DNA of 64,000 bases from JAJRPT01 sp965661945 (GTDB taxonomy: Bacteria; Bacteroidota; Ignavibacteria; Kapaibacteriales; UBA2268). Of the stretch, positions 27,536-36,444 are shown piece after piece. A program made the position numbers and the translations under genes. The notes below the pieces were generated by a model. The model did not search any database. It was not told where the DNA came from and saw nothing but the letters and a program-made list of their open reading frames with translations. Position 1 is the first letter of the stretch. The number at the start of each line of letters is the position of its first letter. Where the stretch lies: the NCBI GenBank assembly GCA_965661945.1, contig CBFIFP010000001.1, positions 930,001 to 994,000 of the forward strand, in the 5' to 3' direction.

Positions 27536-27823
27536 TTAATCTATCAAAGTTAGATTTTTTATATCCTTACCCCAAGAATCATTAGGGTATTCGGTTATTC
27601 TGCCGATTTCTTTATCGCCATCTAAAATAACTAAGGTTGGCACCCTTTTGATATTAAATTTAATTATATCATCTTTTGGTTCAGTTTTAAATGCATTTAC
27701 ATCATAAAAGTATAAATTTGTTTTATCTAAATTAAGTTCTTTATATGTTGACATAATTTCTGGTAAAGCAACAACACACATCGGACACCAATTTCCTGAA
27801 AATAAATGATATGTTTTAGCCAT
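27536..27823 (-). CDS. Thioredoxin-like protein
   Basis: A 95-aa single-domain thioredoxin fold without signal peptide. The CxxC active site is WCPMC (residues 12-16) in GNWCPMCVV, and the cis-proline loop is KRVPTLVILDGDKEIGRI. WCPMC differs from the WCGPC of ordinary thioredoxins, so it is a thioredoxin-family protein rather than the main thioredoxin. It is probably a cytoplasmic disulfide reductase, with unknown partners. It precedes a DMT transporter by 14 bases, so the two may share a transcript in the order transporter then this gene. Confidence 0.82.
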   Translation of the reverse strand: MAKTYHLFSGNWCPMCVVALPEIMSTYKELNLDKTNLYFYDVNAFKTEPKDDIIKFNIKRVPTLVILDGDKEIGRITEYPNDSWGKDIKNLTLID

Positions 27824-27837
27824 AATTATCCCTAATA

Positions 27838-28695
27838 TTATCCTTTTTGTGTTAAAATCACTCCCCCAACTATCAAAGTTCCGCCGATTGCGAATTCGAT
27901 TGTTGGTGAATGAGATAAAAATATAATTGCTAGTATAGTCGTAAAAACTGGCTGAATATTGTTAAAAACCGCTACTTTTCCAGCTTCTAATTTTTGAAGA
28001 GCATAATACCAAATAGCGTAACCAACACCCGCAGTCATTACTCCTAAATAAAGAATTTGTAACCAGTTTATAGTTGATATTTTATCTAAATTTATATCAA
28101 CATCTAAAAAATAAAACATTGGTAAATATAGAATTGTTCCTAACAACATAGAAATACCTGTGGAGAATACTCCGCCATATTTTTGAGATTGTTTTCTACC
28201 TACAATTGTATATAACGCCCATGAAAAAGAAGCAATTAAGCCAATAATATCCCCTTGGAAACTATTAGAATTAAAGTCAAATCCTTTTTCACTCAATATC
28301 AAAATTGTTCCAGAAATCGCTACTGCAACACCTATTGTTTTTAGTTTACTTAGTTTCTCATTAAGAAAAATTCTTGCTATTATTAATACAAATGCAGGGG
28401 TAAGTGCGTATTCTAATGCTACATTAGGAGCAGATGTTCGCTCTAATGCATTTAAAAATAAAAATTGATTTAGAGGAATATTTAAAAGACCCATTAATAT
28501 GAAAATCCAAATATCTTTCTTTTCGATTTTCTTTACAAATTTTTGAAATAAACTAAAAAAGATAAGATAAGCCGAAGAAACAACCAATGCTCTGAAAAAT
28601 AAAACCACAGAAGGCTCAACAGACTGAGTTAATGTTTTACCGATTATATGCGTTCCGCTTGCTATTAATTGTTGGATTATTAGTAAAAAATACAT
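27838..28695 (-). CDS. EamA/DMT-family permease
   Basis: A 285-aa inner-membrane protein with ten predicted helices arranged as two five-helix EamA repeats (about 1-130 and 145-285). The first contains 'NIPLNQFLFLNALERTSAPNVALEYALTP', a usual EamA signature, and the second contains 'LGVMTAGVGYAIWYYALQKLEAGKVAV' together with a terminal Gly-rich helix. It is a probable exporter of small metabolites such as amino acids. The substrate cannot be predicted. The gene opens with ATG and no strong ribosome-binding site. Confidence 0.87.
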   Translation of the reverse strand: MYFLLIIQQLIASGTHIIGKTLTQSVEPSVVLFFRALVVSSAYLIFFSLFQKFVKKIEKKDIWIFILMGLLNIPLNQFLFLNALERTSAPNVALEYALTPAFVLIIARIFLNEKLSKLKTIGVAVAISGTILILSEKGFDFNSNSFQGDIIGLIASFSWALYTIVGRKQSQKYGGVFSTGISMLLGTILYLPMFYFLDVDINLDKISTINWLQILYLGVMTAGVGYAIWYYALQKLEAGKVAVFNNIQPVFTTILAIIFLSHSPTIEFAIGGTLIVGGVILTQKG

Positions 28696-28752
28696 TTTTA
28701 TTAATTTTAAAAATCCAAAATTAACTATTTTACAATTAAAAACTACATTTAA

Positions 28753-29232
28753 TTAGTTTTCTAAAATTTTAATGATTGATTTTACAACTCCCCAAACTTC
28801 AAATTTATCGTTAGTTTTAACTTTAATATTTGCAAAATCTGTATTTTCACTCATAAGTTCAATTTCGTTATCTGTTAAAACATATCTTTTAACTAAAAGT
28901 TTATCATTAAGTGCTGCTACTATTATATTTCTATTAGTTGGCTTTAAACTTCTATCTACAACCAAAATATCACCAGAGTTTATTCCAGCATCAATCATTG
29001 AGTTGCCTGTAACTTTTATAAGAAATGTACTTTCTGGATTTTTTATTAATGTCGAATTAATATCTGCTTTCGTATTATAATCATTTTTTAATGCGTTTTT
29101 CTGCGTTTGCTTATTTAGAGCTTTTCTCGATAGCAAATCATTATTTTGATTAAGTTTTGATGGATTATGATTTATTGAATTATGCTCTAATTTTCCTAAA
29201 TTACTCAATAGATTTTGTGCTGCAGCTAACAT
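28753..29232 (-). CDS. UmuD-like S24-family peptidase
   Basis: A 159-aa protein whose last 100 residues match UmuD, the DNA-polymerase V accessory protein, with KNPESTFLIKVTGNSMIDAG, GDILVVDRSL, LVKRY, and the terminal WGVVKSIIK. The catalytic pair is Ser78 (GNSM) and Lys115 (LVKRY). The first 55 residues are a Ser/Asn/Lys-rich, non-LexA, non-helix-turn-helix region with no visible Ala-Gly or Cys-Gly cleavage site. No umuC or dinB is adjacent. It could be an SOS response component or another S24 self-cleaving regulator. The upstream gap of 185 bases to a divergent gene would hold its promoter. Confidence 0.82.
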   Translation of the reverse strand: MLAAAQNLLSNLGKLEHNSINHNPSKLNQNNDLLSRKALNKQTQKNALKNDYNTKADINSTLIKNPESTFLIKVTGNSMIDAGINSGDILVVDRSLKPTNRNIIVAALNDKLLVKRYVLTDNEIELMSENTDFANIKVKTNDKFEVWGVVKSIIKILEN

Positions 29233-29417
29233 AATAAGCCTTTATTTTAATTATTTAAGTTTTGATATGCAATTTATATGCCCATATTTGAAAGTAAATA
29301 ATATTATCATAAATATCTGCATAAATAATGATTACAAATTTTCATTATTAAAAGTATTTATAAATTAAATATTTTTGCGTAATTTTAAATTTAAAAAAGA
29401 ACAAAAAAAATTATTTT

Positions 29418-30335
29418 ATGCGGATTCTTATAACTGGTTCTACAGGAAAGGTTGGTGAAGCAATAACTACTGTTTTAAATAGAGAACTCATCGATAAGGA
29501 ATTGATTCTTCTTACTGGTGATGTTACTAATATTTCACCAAAAAAAAATCAAAAAGTAGTTCAGGCATTTTATGATGATGTAAAGTGGTTGAAGTTTTTT
29601 ATCTCAGAAGTTAAGCCAGACGTTATAATCAATACCGCTGCAATGACTAATGTAGATGAATGTGAGGACGACCACCAAAAAGCTATGCTTATTAATGCAA
29701 TAATGCCAGAAGCTTTAGCTAAAATTTCAAAGCAAATTGGCGCTCATCTAATTACTTTTTCTACTGATTATATCTTTGACGGAAAAAATGGTCCTTATTC
29801 TGAAGATGATACTCCAAATCCCATAAGTTTTTATGGTAAGTCTAAGTTAGCTGGTGAAAATAGTATTAGAATAGAGATGAGAGACAAATTTACAATAATA
29901 AGAACAAATGTTGTTTACGGTAGTTCGTCTTATGGTAAAGGTGATTTCATAACTTGGCTTATCAATAATCTGAAAAAAGAGAAAAAAATCAATATTATTG
30001 ACGGACAGTGGTGCAACCCCACTTATTCAGAAGATATTGCATGGGCTGTTCTAAAAATTATTGAAAATAAAAACTATGGTATCTATAATATTGCTGGTAG
30101 TGGATATTACAATAGATACCAAATTGCTTTAGAAGTTGCAAAAATATTTGAATTTGATGAAAGTTTAATTACTGAAATTCCAGAAGCGGACTTAATTCAA
30201 AAAGCAAAAAGACCATCAAAAGGTGGACTAATTAATTTAAAAGCAAGTGCTGAACTTGGAATTGACTTTCTTGACGTGAAAAATGGGCTAATTTCTTTGA
30301 AATTTATTAATGAAAAAAATGATGAATACAATTAA
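29418..30335 (+). CDS. RmlD-like NAD(P)-dependent sugar reductase
   Basis: A short-chain dehydrogenase of the dTDP-4-dehydrorhamnose reductase type (305 aa). It has the nucleotide-binding GSTGKVGE (7-14), NTAAMTNVDECE (72-83), STDYIFDG (115-122) and the catalytic Tyr139/Lys143 in YGKSK. Ser, Tyr and Lys are all present. RmlD makes dTDP-L-rhamnose, but rmlA, rmlB and rmlC are not nearby, so a related epimerase/reductase for another nucleotide sugar is possible. It overlaps the heptose kinase gene by 26 bases, suggesting an LPS-sugar operon. Confidence 0.85.
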   Translation: MRILITGSTGKVGEAITTVLNRELIDKELILLTGDVTNISPKKNQKVVQAFYDDVKWLKFFISEVKPDVIINTAAMTNVDECEDDHQKAMLINAIMPEALAKISKQIGAHLITFSTDYIFDGKNGPYSEDDTPNPISFYGKSKLAGENSIRIEMRDKFTIIRTNVVYGSSSYGKGDFITWLINNLKKEKKINIIDGQWCNPTYSEDIAWAVLKIIENKNYGIYNIAGSGYYNRYQIALEVAKIFEFDESLITEIPEADLIQKAKRPSKGGLINLKASAELGIDFLDVKNGLISLKFINEKNDEYN

Positions 30336-31299
30336 CAGTAAAGAAATTCAGGATATAATCCAGAATTTCAAAAATAAAAAAGTAGTAGTATTAGGCGATT
30401 TAATGTTAGATAGATACTTTTGGGGCAAAGTAACTCGAGTTAGCCCAGAAGCTCCCGTACCTGTTGTTGATATTAAAAGCGAAACCTACCATCTTGGTGG
30501 AGCTGCTAATGTTGCTTCAAACTTTAAATCACTTGGGCTTACTACATATCTTTGTGGTTTGGTCGGTAATGATGAATACGGAAAATCTTTTATCACAGCC
30601 GCTGAAGAAAAAGGAATAGATTACTCAGGTGTTTATATAGACCCAGATAGACCAACTACTGTAAAAACAAGAGTCTTTGGAAATAATCAACAAATTGTTA
30701 GATTAGATACCGAGTCTGTTAAAATTGTTTCTACTAAAGCAGAAAGACATATTCTTGATGTATTACATGAACTTTCAGATATTGCTTGTATTGTTTTTTC
30801 TGATTACAATAAAGGCTGTCTCTCCGAAATTGTTATAAGAGAAATTATTACTCAAGCAAAAAATAAAAATATACCTATATTTGTTGACCCTAAATTCACT
30901 AACTTTTTTGAATATAGCAATGTTACATTAGTAAAACCAAACAAAAAAGAAGCCGAAGAAGCCCTAAATATGAAATTAAACTCAGTTGAAGACATAAATA
31001 AAGCAGGAAAAGTATTGCTTAAACGACTAAACGTTGATAACGTTCTTCTCACTTTGGGTCAAGACGGAATGGTGCTTTTTGAGCAAAATGGAAACATAAC
31101 TACCATACCTACAAAAGCAAGAACTGTTGCTGATGTTTCGGGAGCTGGAGACACAGCTATTGCATCTTTTGCAGCAAGCTATGTAGGAGGTGCTGATGTA
31201 AAGCAAGCATCACTCATAGCAAATATTGCATCAGGTATTGTTTGCGAAAAACCAGGTATTGTTTCTATAGAAATTGATGAACTTATAAAAGGTTTCTAA
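30310..31299 (+). CDS. hldE1: D-glycero-beta-D-manno-heptose-7-phosphate kinase
   Basis: PfkB-type sugar kinase, the N-terminal half of enzymes such as HldE. It phosphorylates heptose-7-phosphate at C1 in the ADP-heptose pathway of LPS core synthesis. In 329 aa, VVVLGDLMLDRYFWG (25-39) and RVSPEAPVPVV give the heptose-kinase signature, HLGGAANVASN follows (61-71), and the catalytic GAGD is at 278-281 with Asp281 as base. The start is uncertain between ATG at 30310, 30319 and 30322, all inside the previous gene. The adenylyltransferase activity, fused in E. coli HldE, is encoded by the next gene. Confidence 0.9.
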   Translation: MKKMMNTINSKEIQDIIQNFKNKKVVVLGDLMLDRYFWGKVTRVSPEAPVPVVDIKSETYHLGGAANVASNFKSLGLTTYLCGLVGNDEYGKSFITAAEEKGIDYSGVYIDPDRPTTVKTRVFGNNQQIVRLDTESVKIVSTKAERHILDVLHELSDIACIVFSDYNKGCLSEIVIREIITQAKNKNIPIFVDPKFTNFFEYSNVTLVKPNKKEAEEALNMKLNSVEDINKAGKVLLKRLNVDNVLLTLGQDGMVLFEQNGNITTIPTKARTVADVSGAGDTAIASFAASYVGGADVKQASLIANIASGIVCEKPGIVSIEIDELIKGF

Positions 31300-31761
31300 G
31301 TGATTTGTACTAATATTGAAGAGTTAAATTCTGAACTTAAAAAGTATCAAAAAAATAAAATAGTTTTCACAAATGGGTGCTTTGATATAATTCATACAGG
31401 GCACATAAGTTATCTAAAAAAAGCGAAAAGTTTTGGCGATTGTCTGGTAGTTGGTTTGAACAATGACGCTTCAGTTAAAAGATTAAAAGGTGAATCAAGA
31501 CCAATCAATAATCAAGAAGATAGGGCTATAGTCTTAAATGAATTAAAATCAGTTGATTATGTGATATATTTTTGCGAAGATACCCCATTTAACTTGATTT
31601 CGGAAATAAAACCATTTATTATCGCAAAAGGTGGTGATTATAAAGAAAATCAAGTAGTTGGCAGAGATATAGTTAATTCTTATGGCGGTAGAGTTGAAAT
31701 TATCAAATTTATAGAAGGAAAATCAAGTAGTAGTATTATTAATAAAATGGAGTTGGGATAA
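31300..31761 (+). CDS. hldE2: D-glycero-beta-D-manno-heptose-1-phosphate adenylyltransferase
   Basis: Nucleotidyltransferase that makes ADP-heptose; the equivalent of the C-terminal half of HldE as a stand-alone 153-aa protein. TNGCFDIIHTGH (24-35) holds the HxGH motif, and further conserved pieces are GLNNDASVKRLKG and AKGGDYKENQVVGRDIV, the RfaE2 signature. The gene begins with GTG directly after the kinase stop (TAA-GTG), so translation is coupled. With the kinase at 30310 it gives the complete ADP-heptose branch apart from GmhA/GmhB. Confidence 0.93.
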   Translation: MICTNIEELNSELKKYQKNKIVFTNGCFDIIHTGHISYLKKAKSFGDCLVVGLNNDASVKRLKGESRPINNQEDRAIVLNELKSVDYVIYFCEDTPFNLISEIKPFIIAKGGDYKENQVVGRDIVNSYGGRVEIIKFIEGKSSSSIINKMELG

Positions 31762-31826
31762 TGAATAATTTAAAATTAATCTTCTACCTATTACCCCATT
31801 TTTATATAAATGAACAAAAAAGTATT

Positions 31827-32447
31827 CTACTCCTTCTCCAAAACCGCATAATCATTAATTTTCAAATCTACTTGATAATTGATAATTTTCTCTTTAAACA
31901 TTAATGCTAAATTAACAGAAATTGTTTTATCCAAATTATTCTTTGATTCTAACTTTAATTTTGATTTTTTCTTAGATACTTCTTGTCCTAATAAGGGCTT
32001 AAACTTCAGATGTTTTTCTTCATCATAATTGAAGTATTTAGATAAATTAACAAACTGACTCAATCTAGTATCATCATAAACTTTAGTAGGTTTCTGCTTA
32101 TTTGGTGGATTATTGAATTCAGTCAAGGAATTTACTAAAACCGATTTTTGACCATATTCATCAACAAAGAAAGAATTGTCCCAATCAATCAAAACTTCAT
32201 CTTCAGATTTATTATTTAATGAAAGCTTTAATCCATAACTATACTGTGAAATTTGAATATCAAAAAAGTCATCAGAAATTTTAACATTCGTTTCTTTTTC
32301 TTTATCCTCTGTGCTATAATTTAACTTACCAAAGTTATCATCAGCAATTCTTTCACAATTCTCAATTGTATATTTATAATAATTTTGATAATATGTTGAA
32401 CAAGAAGCCAACATAAAAAATACCAGTAATACTAATGTTTTTATCAT
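31827..32447 (-). CDS. Putative lipoprotein of unknown function
   Basis: A 206-aa protein with a lipoprotein signal: MIKTLVLLVFFMLASC, lipidated Cys16. The start is the ATG at 32447 because AAGGA lies eight bases upstream; the longer reading adds a basic 14-residue extension that spoils the signal. The mature part has a beta-sandwich-like pattern with 'NNKSEDEVLIDWDNSFFVDE' and a Lys-rich region (LGQEVSKKKSKLKL). Its shape resembles lipoproteins that carry an Ig-like fold, but I recognise no family. It lies five bases after the stop of the decayed lipoprotein gene. Confidence 0.6.
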   Translation of the reverse strand: MIKTLVLLVFFMLASCSTYYQNYYKYTIENCERIADDNFGKLNYSTEDKEKETNVKISDDFFDIQISQYSYGLKLSLNNKSEDEVLIDWDNSFFVDEYGQKSVLVNSLTEFNNPPNKQKPTKVYDDTRLSQFVNLSKYFNYDEEKHLKFKPLLGQEVSKKKSKLKLESKNNLDKTISVNLALMFKEKIINYQVDLKINDYAVLEKE

Positions 32448-32451
32448 TTTT

Positions 32452-32984
32452 TTAATCCTTTTTATTATTTTTATCAAATTTAGCATCAACTCTACTATTT
32501 TTAATTTTATACGTTTTGTCTAATTCTTTGTTGTAAACATCAAAAGAAAATTTACAACTAAAAATACTTTCTTCAAAGTCATATTTTAGTATTTCGATAT
32601 AGTCGAATACAGTTTCATTTTCCGAAATTAATGGATAATAGTTTTTACTATCAATCGAAAATACAAACTCTGTATTCTTTACATCATTTTGAATATCTGA
32701 GTCAAGATAAACTTCTATCTTAAAATGGCTTTTTCATTAAAAAATTCATTGTTATGTGCAGAAATTTTCAATTTATCATCTTTTAAATAATATACATAAT
32801 ACATTTTTTAAACTCCAAAAATTGAATTATCAACACAACATGGCGTCCAAATAATTCCATCTATTTCAAAACCTAAGGTGTTTGCATCATAAGTTGATAT
32901 TGGAGGTAGTTTAGGTTTTTCTTCATCTTCTCCGCAAGAAAGCAAGAAGACCAATGCATATAAAATTAAATAATATTTTTTCAT
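32452..32984 (-). pseudogene. Decayed lipoprotein gene with nonsense and frameshift
   Basis: Reading on the minus strand from ATG 32984 (GGAG upstream) gives a lipoprotein start, LLSCGEDEE, and 'FEIDGIIWTPCCVDNSIFGV', then TAA at 32810-32808. The same frame continues KMYYVYYLKDDKLKISAHNN, as such lipoproteins normally do, until a frameshift in the A/T run at about 32722-32726. The next frame then gives KIEVYLDSDIQND and ends SFDVYNKELDKTYKIKNSRV near the terminal TAA (32454-32452). Joining the pieces gives about 176 aa. One inserted T at the run restores the frame. Two lesions in one gene suggest a pseudogene. Alternatively a 58-aa lipoprotein could be made and a second product reinitiated at ATG 32804. 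Confidence 0.75.
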
Positions 32985-33000
32985 TATCATTCTCCTTTGA

Positions 33001-33431
33001 GTTTGTTTTTTTACTTAATTTAAAAGAGTTTTATTTTAAATTAAAACAACTAATTACTTAAATCTAACAATTTAGGTGTCATTTACCAAATTAAAATTAA
33101 ATTTTCGTAAAAAATTAATTTACAAATTAATTAAAAGCCCTCTACTTTAGAAGAGGGGTTGGGTGAGGTCTCTTTGTATTTCTTTAGTTCTCTTCTTAAT
33201 CTGTGAATTCTGCATAATCAGTGCAAATCTGTGATTCTAAAATTATTTTTCCACCAGATAAATCTGGAGGTAATCAATTAAGATTTTTTTTGTAAATAAA
33301 AATTAAAAAACGCTTGGAAGCTTTTGTAAATGAAAACTATTTTGTTAATAAATTTTTACTCTAATTTTGCATAAAAATCAAAAATTATCCTTATATTGCA
33401 TATTATTTAATGAAATATTAAAGATTATATA
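33001..33431. other. Gene-free spacer with hairpins and repeat-like sequence
   Basis: No credible gene is seen in these 430 bases. A GC-richer island from 33137 to 33169 has CCCTCT pairing with AGAGGG (loop of about 8) next to GGTTGGGTGAGG. Two related stretches occur nearby, TAATCTGTGAATTC and AAATCTGTGATTC. CCACCAGAT and ATCTGGAGG (33251-33270) form another near-perfect hairpin. Such pieces resemble short interspersed intergenic repeats. A run of the AT-rich DNA closest to 33432 probably holds the promoter of the next operon. Confidence 0.5.
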
Positions 33432-34121
33432 ATGAATATTGGTGTAGTATTATCTGGTTGTGGTGTTTATGATGGCTCCGAAATTCATGAAGCAGTTAGT
33501 GTTTTGCTTTCAATAGAGCAGAACGGTGGGGATTATATTTGTTATGCCCCTAACATTGAACAACATCACGTAGTAAATCACAAAACAGGAGAAGAAACTC
33601 AAGAAACAAGAAATGTTTTAGTTGAGGCGGCTCGTATTGCTCGTGGTAATATAAGTAATATGACCACTGCTAAGCCCTCTCTGCTTGATGCTTTAGTTAT
33701 TCCAGGTGGATTTGGTGCTGCTAAAAACTTAACTAAATGGGCTTTTGAAGGTCCTGATGGTAATATTAACTCCGAATTAAGAAAATTAATTATTGATATG
33801 ATTGCAGAAGGTAAACCAATTGTTGGATTATGTATGGGTCCTACTGTTATTGCAAAAGCAGTTGAAGGCAATATATGTCTTAAATTAACTGTTGGCTCAA
33901 CTGAAGAACCATCGCCTTATGATATTGCAGATATCAATGCAGGAATTGAAAAATCTGGCTCTGTTGTAGAGCTTTGTAGCATCAACCAAATATGCTATGA
34001 TGAAGATAACAAAATCATCACTGCTCCTTGTTATATGATGGATGCTAATATCCTTGAAGTCTATAACAATACTAAAATGGCTATAGATAAATTATTTGAA
34101 ATACTAAAAGAAAATGAATAA
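33432..34121 (+). CDS. elbB: ElbB-like glyoxalase, DJ-1/PfpI superfamily
   Basis: A 229-aa protein matching ElbB (isoprenoid-biosynthesis-associated glyoxalase family, ES1-like). It starts MNIGVVLSGCGVYDGSEIHE, has the 'HHVVNHKTGEE' signature near residues 45-55, ALVIPGGFGAAKN (87-99), and the nucleophile elbow VGLCMGP with Cys134. The reported activity is low-level methylglyoxal/glyoxal conversion; its cellular role is unsettled. It directly precedes a DciA-like gene (stop then start with no gap), so it is translated from the same transcript as gyrB. Confidence 0.9.
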   Translation: MNIGVVLSGCGVYDGSEIHEAVSVLLSIEQNGGDYICYAPNIEQHHVVNHKTGEETQETRNVLVEAARIARGNISNMTTAKPSLLDALVIPGGFGAAKNLTKWAFEGPDGNINSELRKLIIDMIAEGKPIVGLCMGPTVIAKAVEGNICLKLTVGSTEEPSPYDIADINAGIEKSGSVVELCSINQICYDEDNKIITAPCYMMDANILEVYNNTKMAIDKLFEILKENE

Positions 34122-34412
34122 ATGAGTTTAGGACATTCACACTTTCTTTCTAATCTTTTAGATGATATTATCGTTCAATATGACTTGAGCGAAAACGTAT
34201 ATTGTGAAGATATTAAAAAAAATCTTTCTTTTATATTTTCAAGTAACTTAAATAAAGAAATTGAAATTTTATCTCTTAAAAAAGCAGAATTGACTATCAA
34301 ATGCGATTCTTCATCTTGGAGATATGAAATAAATATCCGTAGAGAAGATTTTATAAATAAAATCAATGACTTCTTCGGAAAACCTGTTGTTAAATCAATT
34401 ATAATGGTATAA
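34122..34412 (+). CDS. DciA-like (DUF721) helicase-loading protein
   Basis: A 96-aa protein that begins with a short helical segment and ends in the DUF721 pattern: LKKAELTIKCDSSSWRYEIN (the 'L.v.v.ss.Wa.eL' motif) and IINDFFGKPVVKSIIMV-like strands. DUF721/DciA proteins load replicative helicase DnaB in most bacteria lacking DnaC. In many Bacteroidota it lies between recF and gyrB; here gyrB is four bases downstream but recF is absent from the window. The match is short, so confidence is moderate to good. Confidence 0.82.
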   Translation: MSLGHSHFLSNLLDDIIVQYDLSENVYCEDIKKNLSFIFSSNLNKEIEILSLKKAELTIKCDSSSWRYEINIRREDFINKINDFFGKPVVKSIIMV

Positions 34413-34416
34413 AAAA

Positions 34417-36420
34417 ATGGCTGAAAATACTTATTCAGAATCGAATATTAAAGTTTTAGAGGGTTTAGAAGCGGTAAGAAAAAGACCCGCAATGTACATA
34501 GGTGATATTGGTGAAAGAGGTCTTCATCACTTAATTAACGAAGTAGTTGATAACTCAATAGATGAAGCTCTTGCAGGATATGCAACAAAAATAGATGTTG
34601 TATTCCACGAAGATGGCTCTTGTTCTGTAAGTGATGACGGACGTGGTATTCCTGTTGGTCCTCACCCAGTTAAGAAAATATCGACACTCGAAGTTGTTAT
34701 GTGTACTCTCCACGCAGGTGGTAAATTCGATAAAGATACATATAAAGTTTCTGGTGGGTTGCACGGTGTTGGGGTTTCTTGTGTAAACGCACTATCTACC
34801 AAAACAATTGTAACCGTTAAAAGAAGCGGAAAACTTTATAAACAAGAATATAAGGAAGGTAAGCCAGTATCAGAGGTAAAAGAAATCGGAACTTCTACTG
34901 AAACAGGAACAACTGTAAGGTTTTACCCCGACGATAGCATTTTTAAAGTTACTACTTTTAAATATGAAAGAACATCTGACAGACTAAGAGAACTTGCATT
35001 CTTAAATCCAACAATTACCATCAATTTTAAAGATGAAAGAGATGGAACAGAAGAAACATTTCAGTTTGACGGAGGGTTAGTTGATTTTGTTAATTACATG
35101 GATGAAGATGAAATTCATATCGTAGAACCAATTTTCATAAGTGGCGAAGGAACTGCTAACGACCAAAGCACAACAACTGTTGATATTTGTTTTGCGTATA
35201 ATGCAGGTTACAGTGAAAACGTTATTTCTTATGTTAATAATATTAATACAGTTGAAGGTGGTACTCATGTATCTGGCTTTAGAACTGCATTAACAAGAAC
35301 ATTAAACACTTATGCTTCAAATGACCCTAAATTATCAAAAGAAAAAATTAAATTAACTGGCGACGACTTTCGCGAGGGTTTAACTACAGTAATCTCTGTG
35401 AAAGTAGCAGAGCCACTATTTGAAGGTCAGACTAAGACTAAATTAGGAAATAGTGATACCGAAAGCATAGTAAGATCAGTTGTTAGTGAGAAACTTGCGG
35501 TTTATCTTGATGGCAATCCAAACGTTGCTAAGCGAGTTATCGAGAAAGCATTCACTGCTGCAGAAGCAAGAGAAGCCGCTAAAAAATCTCGTGAACTAGT
35601 AAGAAGAAAAAATGCTTTAGAAGCATCTACTTTGCCAGGTAAATTAGCAGATTGTACATTAAAAACACCAGAAGATACTGAACTTTATATAGTAGAGGGA
35701 GATTCTGCAGGTGGATCTGCAAAACAAGGAAGAGACAGAAGATTTCAAGCAATATTGCCTTTGAAAGGTAAAATATTAAATGTCCACAAAGCAAAATTCA
35801 CAAAAGTATTAGATAACGATGAAATAAGAGCAATAATTACCGCATTGGGAATTGGCTTTGGACAAATGTCTGATTCTGATGAAACAGACGAAGGTGGTGA
35901 AGATAGCAGACTGAGCGGTTTAAGATATGGTAAAATTATTTTAATGGCGGATGCCGATGTAGATGGTTCACACATTAGAACATTGCTTCTCACTTTATTT
36001 TTCCAATACTTTAAAAATTTAATACTAAATGGTAATTTGTATATTGCCCAACCACCTTTATACAAATTAAAAAAAGGTAAATTAGAGTTATATGCATATA
36101 ATGAAGATGAAAGACAAGAAATAATAGAAAGATTACTAAAAGAAAGTAAAGCAAAAGCCACAGACGTATCTGTTGATACTGACGGACAGACTAAAATAGG
36201 GGGAATTGTGATATCGCGATTTAAAGGATTGGGTGAGATGAACCCAGATCAATTATGGGAAACCACTATGAATCCTGAATCAAGAACTTTATTACAAGTA
36301 AGCATAGAAGATGCTGCTAAAGCAACTAAAATTTTCCAAACATTGATGGGAGATAAAGTTGAACCACGTAGAGCGTTTATTGAGAAAAATGCAAAATACG
36401 TGAAAAATTTAGATATCTAA
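34417..36420 (+). CDS. gyrB: DNA gyrase subunit B
   Basis: ATP-binding subunit of DNA gyrase; introduces negative supercoils with GyrA. The 667-aa protein has an N-terminal GHKL ATPase domain (1-220: RKRPAMYIGD, EVVDNSIDEALAG, the 'GLHGVG' loop), the transducer domain, and a TOPRIM domain with EGDSAGGSAKQGRDRR near residue 427 and DADVDGSH near residue 512. The C-terminal PRRAFIEKNAKYVKNLDI is the conserved end. Its length fits GyrB rather than ParE. It lies in an operon after elbB and dciA-like genes and 24 bases before the response regulator. Confidence 0.97.
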   Translation: MAENTYSESNIKVLEGLEAVRKRPAMYIGDIGERGLHHLINEVVDNSIDEALAGYATKIDVVFHEDGSCSVSDDGRGIPVGPHPVKKISTLEVVMCTLHAGGKFDKDTYKVSGGLHGVGVSCVNALSTKTIVTVKRSGKLYKQEYKEGKPVSEVKEIGTSTETGTTVRFYPDDSIFKVTTFKYERTSDRLRELAFLNPTITINFKDERDGTEETFQFDGGLVDFVNYMDEDEIHIVEPIFISGEGTANDQSTTTVDICFAYNAGYSENVISYVNNINTVEGGTHVSGFRTALTRTLNTYASNDPKLSKEKIKLTGDDFREGLTTVISVKVAEPLFEGQTKTKLGNSDTESIVRSVVSEKLAVYLDGNPNVAKRVIEKAFTAAEAREAAKKSRELVRRKNALEASTLPGKLADCTLKTPEDTELYIVEGDSAGGSAKQGRDRRFQAILPLKGKILNVHKAKFTKVLDNDEIRAIITALGIGFGQMSDSDETDEGGEDSRLSGLRYGKIILMADADVDGSHIRTLLLTLFFQYFKNLILNGNLYIAQPPLYKLKKGKLELYAYNEDERQEIIERLLKESKAKATDVSVDTDGQTKIGGIVISRFKGLGEMNPDQLWETTMNPESRTLLQVSIEDAAKATKIFQTLMGDKVEPRRAFIEKNAKYVKNLDI

Positions 36421-36444
36421 TTTGTTTAATTTTTAAGGCAGGAT

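Noticed and set aside
32808..32984. A 58-aa lipoprotein as a complete gene
   Set aside because: The frame continues past its TAA with sequence that fits the same lipoprotein, so I annotated it as part of a decayed gene, while noting reinitiation as an option.
33137..33270. Hairpins in the 33 kb spacer as a riboswitch
   Set aside because: No known riboswitch core is recognisable, and the hairpins are 160-290 bases from the next start with repeat-like sequence in between.
33362..33369. TAATTTTG, matching the Bacteroidota -7 consensus TAnnTTTG upstream of elbB
   Set aside because: The same 8-mer also occurs at 10085 and 53108, and on the minus strand at 28716. In such AT-rich DNA it is expected often, and a matching TTTG at the right distance was seen only for the elbB copy (33341), at 17 bases. 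I did not list it as a promoter.
35745..36161. A 138-aa minus-strand open frame opposite gyrB
   Set aside because: It is a shadow of the conserved gyrB codons; no start signal and no family.
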